Source of the DNA: Chloroflexota bacterium
GTDB taxonomy: Bacteria > Chloroflexota > Dormibacteria > Aeolococcales > Aeolococcaceae
Length of the DNA: 6,589 nucleotides
Assembly (NCBI GenBank): GCA_005889515.1
Contig: VBHE01000265.1
Location: forward strand, 1 to 6,589
Reading direction: 5' to 3'
Below are positions 1-4,764 of this stretch, one piece after another. A program made the position numbers and the translations under genes. Each line of letters opens with the position of its first letter. The first letter of the stretch is position 1. Under the pieces are notes generated by a model. The model searched no databases, had not been told where the DNA came from, and saw only the letters and a program-made list of their open reading frames with translations.

Positions 1-442
1 CGGCGAAGGGCACGGCGGTGACCCCCTCGGCCTGGGCCCGGGCGCTGAGCCGCTCGAGCTCGGCGACCACCTCGGGCGACGCCGAGCCGCCGTAGTCGGG
101 CTTGTACTTGAGGCCGTTGAACTCCGGGGGGTTGTGGCTGGCGGTGACCACCACGCCCCCCGCGGCGCCGCGGCTCACCACCGTCCAGGAGGACACCTGG
201 GTCGGCGCCGGGCCGTCGAGGAGCAGCACCGACCGGCCGTTGGCGGCGAGCACCCGCGCCACCTCGCGTGCGAAGAGCTCAGCGCAGTAGCGGGTGTCGT
301 GCCCCACCACCACCGGGCGGGGATCGCCGTCGAGGTACCAGGCGACCGCCTGCGCCACCGCCCGGACGTTCTCGTAGGTGAAGTCGTCCGCGACCACGGC
401 GCGCCAGCCGTCGGTACCGAAACGGATTGGCGTCGCGGTCAC
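1..442 (-). CDS. Phosphoglucomutase/phosphomannomutase, N-terminal part (runs off the left edge)
   Basis: This alpha-D-phosphohexomutase interconverts hexose 6-phosphate and hexose 1-phosphate in the cytoplasm via a phosphoserine enzyme. The 147 visible residues cover domain I. FGTDGWRA lies at residues 8-15, and the active-site loop TASHNP at 100-105 makes Ser102 the expected phosphoserine. It is followed by the NGLKYKPDYGGSASPE stretch (109-124) typical of bacterial glucose/mannose mutases of about 460-480 aa. The metal-binding and sugar-recognition domains lie outside the window. The GTG start at 442 sits seven residues before FGTDGWRA, which is usual for the family. No Shine-Dalgarno sequence precedes it, but TACAAT lies 7 nt upstream, so the message may be leaderless. 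It is divergent from the lipoprotein/ROK kinase pair. Whether glucose or mannose phosphate is the main substrate cannot be decided. The nearby guanylyltransferase makes mannose plausible. Confidence 0.93.
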   Translation of the reverse strand, partial: MTATPIRFGTDGWRAVVADDFTYENVRAVAQAVAWYLDGDPRPVVVGHDTRYCAELFAREVARVLAANGRSVLLLDGPAPTQVSSWTVVSRGAAGGVVVTASHNPPEFNGLKYKPDYGGSASPEVVAELERLSARAQAEGVTAVPFA

Positions 443-461
443 GGCGGGGATTGTACCCGCC
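443..461. promoter_or_regulatory. Divergent start region: 19-bp inverted repeat over a -10-like TACAAT
   Basis: The arms GGCGGG (443-448) and CCCGCC (456-461) are perfect reverse complements around 7 nt. Within them, on the minus strand, lies TACAAT (455 down to 450), one mismatch from the TATAAT -10 consensus. Transcription starting about 7 nt downstream would begin at or next to the mutase GTG at 442, giving a leaderless mRNA. No convincing -35 hexamer is seen 16-18 nt further upstream. The repeat could be an operator for one or both divergent units. The repeat and hexamer are read directly, and the promoter/operator role is inference. In DNA this GC-rich, 6-bp arms can arise by chance. Confidence 0.4.
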
Positions 462-924
462 CGTCCGCGCAGCCCCGGACGGCGCAACCCCGACGCGACA
501 GCCACTGCTCGTCCTCGCACCCCTCGCCGGCGGCATGCTGCTCGCCGGCTGCGGCGGGCCGCCGGTGGTCGACCAGGCGGTCACCCAGACCCCGCTGGCG
601 GCGGCGAACGTCGTGGTCACCCAGACCGGGGACTCCGACGTCACCATCCCGCCCGGGGGGGTGACCTTCTCACTCGACGCCGCCCGGCTGCTCGTCGTCG
701 ACGTGAAGGTCCGGTTCTCCGCGCCGATGCCGCGCACCGTCGCGCTCCGGGCCACCGTCTACGACGCCACCGGGCGGATCGTCGGCGACGCCACCGGGGG
801 CGCCATCCAGGTCGTGCCCGGCTCCGAGATCGGGGTCGAGCTGAGCGGCCCGGCCCCGGCGGGGACGATCGCCGCGGTGACCGTGGAGGTGCACACCATC
901 CCGGCGCCGGCGGTGCACCCGTGA
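451..924 (+). CDS. Small secreted lipoprotein of unknown function
   Basis: I do not recognise a named family. From TTG at 451 the product is 157 aa. It has a signal-like N-terminus with Arg at positions 6 and 16, a hydrophobic stretch at about 18-32, and a lipobox L-A-G-Cys with Cys34 as the predicted lipidated residue. The mature part of about 124 aa is rich in Val, Thr, Ala and Pro with alternating hydrophobic residues, suggesting a beta-sandwich. The segment with VRFSAP, VALRATVYDATGRIVG and a PGSEIGVEL stretch loosely resembles FxLYD-type extracellular domains, but this is only a resemblance. The start is uncertain: TTG at 427 is also in frame and would overlap the divergent mutase gene, while ATG at 535 leaves too short a signal. 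No good ribosome binding site marks any of them. GC-rich third positions support coding. Its stop overlaps the ROK kinase start (GTGA), implying translational coupling. Confidence 0.72.
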   Translation: MYPPVRAAPDGATPTRQPLLVLAPLAGGMLLAGCGGPPVVDQAVTQTPLAAANVVVTQTGDSDVTIPPGGVTFSLDAARLLVVDVKVRFSAPMPRTVALRATVYDATGRIVGDATGGAIQVVPGSEIGVELSGPAPAGTIAAVTVEVHTIPAPAVHP

Positions 925-1922
925 GCTTGCTCGCCGGCGTCGACGTCGGCGGCACCAAGATCCAGGTGGTCGTCACCTCCCCCGACCTCGAGGTGATCGG
1001 CCAGAGCCGCGGCCCGACCCCGGCGGCAGGCGGCCCCCCCGCCGTCGTCGACGCGCTGTGCGCCCTCCTCGACGAGGCCCGGCGCCAGGCCGGCGCGGAC
1101 GGGCTGGCGGCGATCGGCGTGGGCGCCCCGGGGACCATCGAGAAGGCCACCGGGGTGGTGGCGCGAAGCCCCAACCTCGCCGGCTGGATGGATCCGTTCC
1201 CCCTCGGCCCCGAGCTCGAGAGACGGACCGGGGCGAGGGTCGGCGTCGACAACGACGTCCACGCGGGGATGCTCGGCGAGCTCCGGCTCGGCGCCGCCCG
1301 CGGCCTGCGTGACGTGCTCGGGGTGTGGTTCGGGACCGGGGTCGGGGGCGCGGTGGTCCTCGACGGCGCGCTGCGGAGCGGGCCTCACGGCGCCAGCGGC
1401 GAGATCGGCCACGTCTGCGTGCGCGTCGGCGGGCGCCGCTGCGGCTGCGGGCGTCGCGGCTGTCTCGAGGCCTATGCCGGTCGGGCCTCGATGGAACGGC
1501 GCGCCCGCAGGCTGATGGCCGAGGGCCGGCGGACCGACCTCTTCCGGATCATGGAGCACCGCGGGCTCGACCACCTCACCTCCGGGGTCTTCGCGCGCGC
1601 GCTCGCCGCCGGCGACGACCTCGCCCAGGACCTCATCGACGAGGCCGTCGCGGCCGCGGGTTCGGGCATCGCCTCGGTCGTCAACGTCCTCGACGTCGAG
1701 GCGGTGGTGATCGGCGGCGGCCTGGGCACCCGCCTCGGCGAGCCCTTCGTCGCCCGGGTCGCGGCCGCGATGCAGCCGCATCTCTTCGTCACCGGGGCGG
1801 CCAGGGTGGTCCCGGCCGCGCTCGGCGACCTCGCCGGCGCCCTCGGCGGCGCCGCCGCCGCCGCCGACCTGGTCACCCCGGTCCGCCGTCCGGCGCGGCG
1901 CAGGGCGAGCGGGACGGGTTAG
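921..1922 (+). CDS. ROK-family sugar kinase (probable glucokinase)
   Basis: This 333-aa cytoplasmic kinase should phosphorylate a hexose, most likely glucose, at O6 using ATP or polyphosphate. The N-terminal phosphate-binding loop GVDVGGTK is at residues 6-13. GVDNDVHA (108-115) carries the usual catalytic Asp of the ND motif (Asp112). The second phosphate loop GTGVGGAVVLDG is at 138-149, and the sugar/zinc motif GEIGH is at 160-164. The cysteine cluster CGCGRRGCLE at 174-183, with His164, is the structural zinc site of ROK enzymes. GGGLG near the C-terminus is the adenosine-binding segment. There is no N-terminal helix-turn-helix, so it is an enzyme rather than a ROK repressor. GTG at 921 overlaps the lipoprotein stop by four bases and places the phosphate loop at the correct distance. 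The C-terminal tail is Arg/Ala-rich. Its stop (TAG 1920-1922) overlaps the convergent manC stop. Glucose, mannose, fructose and N-acetyl sugars are all known ROK substrates, so specificity is open. Confidence 0.93.
   Translation: MSLLAGVDVGGTKIQVVVTSPDLEVIGQSRGPTPAAGGPPAVVDALCALLDEARRQAGADGLAAIGVGAPGTIEKATGVVARSPNLAGWMDPFPLGPELERRTGARVGVDNDVHAGMLGELRLGAARGLRDVLGVWFGTGVGGAVVLDGALRSGPHGASGEIGHVCVRVGGRRCGCGRRGCLEAYAGRASMERRARRLMAEGRRTDLFRIMEHRGLDHLTSGVFARALAAGDDLAQDLIDEAVAAAGSGIASVVNVLDVEAVVIGGGLGTRLGEPFVARVAAAMQPHLFVTGAARVVPAALGDLAGALGGAAAAADLVTPVRRPARRRASGTG
1919..1922. other. Overlapping convergent stop codons (ROK kinase / manC)
   Basis: The 4-mer TTAG holds TAG on the plus strand (1920-1922), ending the ROK kinase, and TAA on the minus strand (1921 down to 1919), ending manC. 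There is no intergenic space and no hairpin-plus-T-run terminator. Any terminator must lie inside one of the two coding regions, or the convergent transcripts overlap. Confidence 0.9.
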
Positions 1923-3055
1923 AGCAGCTCGGTCCGGCCCCCGGCGCGGAGCAGGTCGACGACGTCGCGCACCGCCTGGGCCTGCTGCGCGGGCACCACG
2001 AGCACGGCGTCGCCGGTATCGACCACGACGAGGTCCTCCACTCCGACCAGGGCCACGGTGCGCCCGCCACGGGACTCGACGAGGCAGCCACGGGCGCCGG
2101 CGGCGACGGCGTCGCCGCCGAGCACGTTGCCGGCCGCGTCCCCCTCCCCCGCCGCGCGGCGGGCCTCGAGGAGGTCGCTCCAGGACCCGAGGTCCGACCA
2201 GGGGAACGCCGCGGCGACGACGCTGAGCCGGGCGCCCCGCTCGAGCACGAGAGGCTCGACGGCGGCGGACGGGATGGCGCGGTAGCGCTCCGCCGCCTCG
2301 GTGGCGCGACCTCCGGTGCGGAGCTCGACCACCTCGGCGAGGGCGTCGTCGACGTCGGGAGCGGCGGCCCGGAGCTCGCGCCCGAAGGCCGCCGCCGACC
2401 AGGCGAAGAGGCCGAGGTTCCAGAGATGCCGGCCGCCGGCGACGAACTCCTCGGCGAGCGCCAACGAGGGCTTCTCGGCGAAGCCGAGTGCGGTGTAGGC
2501 GGGGAGACCGGGGCTCGGATGGAGGGCTCGCGGGGACACCACCGGCGGCCGCCAGGTCGCTGGGCGATGCTCCTCGCCGAGCTCGACGTAGCCGAAGCCG
2601 GTGGCCGCGAAGCGCGGCACCAGCCCGACGGTGGCGAGCCCGTCGGTGGCCGCCGCCCACCCCGCCGCCTCCCAGAGCGCGGCGCAGTAGGCGGCGTCGT
2701 CGCCGACGTGGTGGTCGGCGTGGACCGAGCAGACCACCGCCTCCGGGTCGGCGGCGGCGACCTCGCGCACCGCGAGCCCGAGGGCGGGACCGGTGCCCCG
2801 GGGGGCCGGCTCGGCGACGAGCGAGCGCTCGTCGAGGCCGGTCCCCTCCAGCGCGGCGAGGCAGGCCGCCGCCTGCGCCTCGACGGTGACCACCCGCACC
2901 TCGGCGCCGAGCGGCAGCAGCCGCTCGACGGTGGCGCGGAGCAGGGTGGTCCCGCCGGGTCCCAGGGGCAGGAGGTGCTTGGGCAGGGCGGCGCGGCTCA
3001 GCGGCCAGAGCCGCGTCCCGCTCCCGCCGGCGAGGATGAGGACATGGAGCGCCAC
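1919..3055 (-). CDS. manC: Mannose-1-phosphate guanylyltransferase (GDP-mannose pyrophosphorylase)
   Basis: This enzyme makes GDP-mannose and pyrophosphate from mannose 1-phosphate and GTP in the cytoplasm, feeding mannosylated glycans. The product is 378 aa, a nucleotidyltransferase domain plus a short tail, without the fused phosphomannose isomerase domain of about 470-aa enzymes. The nucleotide loop LAGGSGTRLWPLSR is at residues 8-21, with PKHLLPL at 25-31 carrying the conserved Lys26. HADHH at 112-116 holds the metal-binding Asp114. GFGYVELG (153-160), FAEKP (192-196), LWNLGLF (211-217) and FPWSDLGSW (284-292) complete the family pattern. The usual EPxxRNTAPA box reads EPAPRGTGPA (82-91), with Asn and Ala replaced by Gly. 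GTG at 3055 is chosen because it lies four codons before the conserved ILAGG and 20 nt after the metK stop. No Shine-Dalgarno is visible, and the spacer is a palindrome. It is probably co-transcribed with metK. Confidence 0.92.
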   Translation of the reverse strand: MALHVLILAGGSGTRLWPLSRAALPKHLLPLGPGGTTLLRATVERLLPLGAEVRVVTVEAQAAACLAALEGTGLDERSLVAEPAPRGTGPALGLAVREVAAADPEAVVCSVHADHHVGDDAAYCAALWEAAGWAAATDGLATVGLVPRFAATGFGYVELGEEHRPATWRPPVVSPRALHPSPGLPAYTALGFAEKPSLALAEEFVAGGRHLWNLGLFAWSAAAFGRELRAAAPDVDDALAEVVELRTGGRATEAAERYRAIPSAAVEPLVLERGARLSVVAAAFPWSDLGSWSDLLEARRAAGEGDAAGNVLGGDAVAAGARGCLVESRGGRTVALVGVEDLVVVDTGDAVLVVPAQQAQAVRDVVDLLRAGGRTELL

Positions 3056-3057
3056 GG

Positions 3058-3075
3058 GCGCGGCGGCCGCCGCGC
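3058..3075. repeat. Perfect 18-bp palindrome filling the metK-manC spacer
   Basis: The 9-mer GCGCGGCGG at 3058-3066 is followed directly by its exact reverse complement CCGCCGCGC at 3067-3075. The palindrome starts at the base next to the metK stop codon (TGA, 3078 down to 3076) and ends two bases before the manC GTG. In RNA it could form a 7-bp all-GC stem with a GGCC loop just where a manC ribosome binding site would lie. This may limit manC translation, stabilise the metK message or favour termination, but no T-run follows. The palindrome is certain and its function is inference. Confidence 0.6.
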
Positions 3076-4263
3076 TCAGACCGCGGCGAGCGAGCCGAGC
3101 ACCAGCGGCTCGGTGCCCGCGGCCGCGGCGAGGTCGGCGGCGCGGTCGGTCCGCTCCCAGGGCAGGTCGAGGTCGCTGCGGCCGAAGTGGCCGAATGCGG
3201 CGACCTGCTTGTAGATGGGACGGCGGAGCTGGAGCTCGCTGATGATCCCGATCGGCGACAGGTCGAAGTGCTCGTCGACGAGCGCGGCGATCTGGTCGGC
3301 GGGGACGCGCTCGGTGCCGAAGGTCTCGATGCGCACCGAGACCGGCTTCACCACGCCGATGGCGTACGCGAGCTGGATCTCGCACTTCGCCGCGAGGCCG
3401 GCGGCGACCACGTTCTTGGCGACGTGACGCGCGCCATACGCGGCGCTGCGGTCGACCTTTGTCGGGTCCTTGCCGCTGAAGGCGCCGCCGCCGTGGCGTG
3501 CGTAGCCGCCGTAGGTGTCGACGATGATCTTGCGGCCGGTGAGCCCCGCGTCCCCCTGGGGGCCGCCGACCACGAAGCGTCCGGTCGGGTTCACATACCT
3601 CTTCGTGTCGCTGTCCAGCCACGCCTCGGGGATGACCGGCGCCACCACCTGCTCCTGGACGTCGGCGAAGACCTGCTCGTTGGTCGCGTCCTCGGAGTGC
3701 TGCACGCTCACGAGCACGGTGTCGACCCGCCGGGGACGCCCGGCATCGTCGTACTGGACGGTGACCTGGGTCTTGCCGTCGGGCCGGGCCCAGCGGAGCG
3801 ACCCCGCCCGCCGCGCCTCGCTGAGCCGCCGGGCGAGCTGGTGGGCGAGCTGGATGGGGGCGGGCATGAGCTCGGGGGTCTCGTCACACGCGAAGCCGAA
3901 CATCATCCCCTGGTCGCCCGCGCCGCCGACGTTCACCCCCTGGGCGATGTCCGGCGACTGCTCGTCGATGCACACCAGGACCCCGCAGGTCTCGTAGTCG
4001 AAGCCGTACTTGGCGCGGGTGTAGCCGACCTCGCGGATGGTCTGGCGCACCACCCGGGCGATGTCGACGTAGCAGTCGGTGGTGATCTCGCCGAAGACCA
4101 GGGCGGTGCCGGTGGTCAGCGCCGTCTCGCAGGCGACGCGTCCGAGCGGATCCTTGGCGAGGACGGCGTCGAGGACGGCGTCGGAGATCTGGTCGGCGAT
4201 CTTGTCGGGATGACCCTCGGTGACCGACTCCGAGGTGAAGAGGTTGCGCGGCAGGGTGCGCAT
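3076..4263 (-). CDS. metK: S-adenosylmethionine synthetase (methionine adenosyltransferase)
   Basis: MetK forms S-adenosylmethionine, the main cellular methyl donor, from methionine and ATP, releasing phosphate and pyrophosphate. It is a cytoplasmic tetramer in characterised bacteria. The 395-aa product matches the family's normal length. The N-terminal FTSESVTEGHPDK (9-21) contains the ATP-binding His18-Pro-Asp-Lys21. Signature GAGDQGMMFG lies at 114-123 and the glycine-rich phosphate loop GGGAFSGKD at 258-266. The C-terminal FGHFGRSD...WE.TD element is present. ATG at 4263 is preceded by GGGAG with a 9-nt gap. An in-frame GTG at 4296 would add 11 residues not expected in the family and lacks a clear binding site. 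manC follows after 20 nt, probably in the same transcript. A leader with possible secondary structure lies upstream. All signature residues checked are intact. Confidence 0.98.
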   Translation of the reverse strand: MRTLPRNLFTSESVTEGHPDKIADQISDAVLDAVLAKDPLGRVACETALTTGTALVFGEITTDCYVDIARVVRQTIREVGYTRAKYGFDYETCGVLVCIDEQSPDIAQGVNVGGAGDQGMMFGFACDETPELMPAPIQLAHQLARRLSEARRAGSLRWARPDGKTQVTVQYDDAGRPRRVDTVLVSVQHSEDATNEQVFADVQEQVVAPVIPEAWLDSDTKRYVNPTGRFVVGGPQGDAGLTGRKIIVDTYGGYARHGGGAFSGKDPTKVDRSAAYGARHVAKNVVAAGLAAKCEIQLAYAIGVVKPVSVRIETFGTERVPADQIAALVDEHFDLSPIGIISELQLRRPIYKQVAAFGHFGRSDLDLPWERTDRAADLAAAAGTEPLVLGSLAAV

Positions 4264-4272
4264 GGCAGGTAT

Positions 4273-4277
4273 CTCCC
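4273..4277 (-). promoter_or_regulatory. Ribosome binding site of metK
   Basis: Minus-strand GGGAG lies 9 nt upstream of the ATG at 4263 and decides that start over the in-frame GTG at 4296. Confidence 0.75.
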
Positions 4278-4419
4278 ATCCCCCACCGGCGGCCACCCTG
4301 GCGCCCTGTGCGCCTCGGCCCGCTCCTGTCCAGGGTTGTAACGATGCTAGCAGGCACCCCCGGCAGGGTGTATTGTCTTTCCTGTTTCAAACCCTATGGC
4401 GCCCCTTACGCGCCGGGAT

Positions 4420-4424
4420 GGAGG
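4420..4424 (+). promoter_or_regulatory. Ribosome binding site of the zinc-ribbon gene
   Basis: GGAGG, a full Shine-Dalgarno core, lies 10 nt before GTG at 4435. It supports that start over the in-frame ATG at 4396, which has no comparable site upstream. Confidence 0.75.
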
Positions 4425-4434
4425 ATCTAGGCGC

Positions 4435-4764
4435 GTGTCGGTCGACCAAACCCTTCGCTGCCGCGAGTGCGGCATGGATTTCATCTGGACAGCCGGTGAG
4501 CAGGAGTTCTTCGCCTCTCGCGGCTTGGTCAACGCCCCCTCGCGGTGCCCCTCGTGCCGCGCCGCCCGCAAGGCCTCGGGCATGAATGGTGGTGGTGGTG
4601 GCGGCGGCGGTGGCTACGGTGGTGGCCCTCGCGGCGATCGCGCTCCGCGGGAGATGCACGAGGTGACCTGCGCGTCGTGCGGCGGGGTCGCGCGCGTGCC
4701 CTTCATCCCTCGTGGGGACCGCCCCGTCTACTGCAGCGAGTGCTTCCGGGCCGGAGTTCGATGA
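4435..4764 (+). CDS. Double zinc-ribbon protein with polyglycine linker
   Basis: This 109-aa protein has two predicted zinc-binding units. The first pairs C9-x2-C12 with C38-x2-C41 and carries the stretch DFIWTAGEQEFFASRG (15-30), typical of a widespread bacterial zinc-ribbon family of unknown role. A flexible linker follows with nine consecutive glycines (52-60), then YGGGPRGDR. The second unit, C79-x2-C82 and C100-x2-C103, has exactly 17 residues between the pairs and so matches the described CxxC-x17-CxxC domain. The short basic ends and RGD/PRG-like linker suggest nucleic-acid or protein binding, but no activity is established. GTG at 4435 is chosen from its ribosome binding site and because MSVDQTLRCREC matches how such proteins usually begin. 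ATG at 4396 would add 13 residues. Codons ending in T (GGT, CTT, TCT, AAT) are more common here than in neighbouring genes. Its stop overlaps the next start (ATGA). Confidence 0.88.
   Translation: MSVDQTLRCRECGMDFIWTAGEQEFFASRGLVNAPSRCPSCRAARKASGMNGGGGGGGGGYGGGPRGDRAPREMHEVTCASCGGVARVPFIPRGDRPVYCSECFRAGVR
4588..4626 (+). repeat. GGT/GGC trinucleotide run encoding the glycine linker
   Basis: Nine glycine codons in a row (four GGT, three GGC, one GGT, one GGC), then TAC and three more glycine codons, make a low-complexity triplet tract. It is in frame and codes for the linker between the two zinc ribbons. Such tracts can change length by slippage in whole codons without breaking the gene. Confidence 0.8.

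Larger units (their letters stand above)
4264..4434. promoter_or_regulatory. Divergent promoter region between metK and the zinc-ribbon gene
   Basis: This 171-bp spacer must hold the promoters of two divergent units. It contains the most AT-rich pocket of the window (about 4366-4398). For metK, minus-strand TAGCAT (4349 down to 4344) is a possible -10, without a good -35. It would start RNA near 4337, right before a 7-bp stem: ACCCTGG in the RNA (4336 down to 4330) pairs perfectly with CCAGGGT (4301 down to 4295) around 28 nt. A small alternative hairpin GGCGC/GCGCC lies at 4300-4314, and another inverted repeat CACCC/GGGTG at 4355-4370. For the plus-strand gene, TTGTCT (4373-4378) and TATGGC (4395-4400) with a 16-nt spacer are a weak candidate. 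I do not recognise a known SAM riboswitch core. All promoter calls here are tentative. Confidence 0.4.

Noticed and set aside
378..920. In-frame extension of the ROK kinase upstream of 921
   Set aside because: It would overlap the lipoprotein gene and give an Arg-rich, motif-free N-terminus. GTG at 921 places the phosphate loop correctly.
1840..1870. GCC triplet run as a microsatellite or repeat element
   Set aside because: It is an alanine-rich stretch of the ROK kinase coding region and needs no other explanation.
759..2660. Open frame of 633 codons on the minus strand across the ROK kinase and the manC end
   Set aside because: Very Arg/Gly/Pro-rich, without family motifs, and antisense to genes with intact motifs. 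Stop codons are rare in such GC-rich DNA.
1325..3214. Open frame of 629 codons on the plus strand over ROK, manC and metK
   Set aside because: Low-complexity Arg/Gly/Glu composition and antisense to manC, so it is a shadow of GC-rich codon use.
4264..4340. Known SAM-I or SAM-II riboswitch ahead of metK
   Set aside because: None of the conserved core sequences I know from these classes is visible. Only generic stems are seen.
3187..4341. Open frame of 384 codons antisense to metK
   Set aside because: It mirrors the metK codons and shows no recognisable domain, while metK has all its signatures.
4355..4380. CACCC/GGGTG hairpin followed by TATTGTCTTT as a plus-strand intrinsic terminator
   Set aside because: Only a 5-bp stem, a broken T-run, and no plus-strand gene upstream that would need ending here.
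4396..4434. Longer zinc-ribbon protein starting at ATG 4396
   Set aside because: No ribosome binding site and 13 unconserved-looking extra residues. GGAGG favours GTG at 4435.
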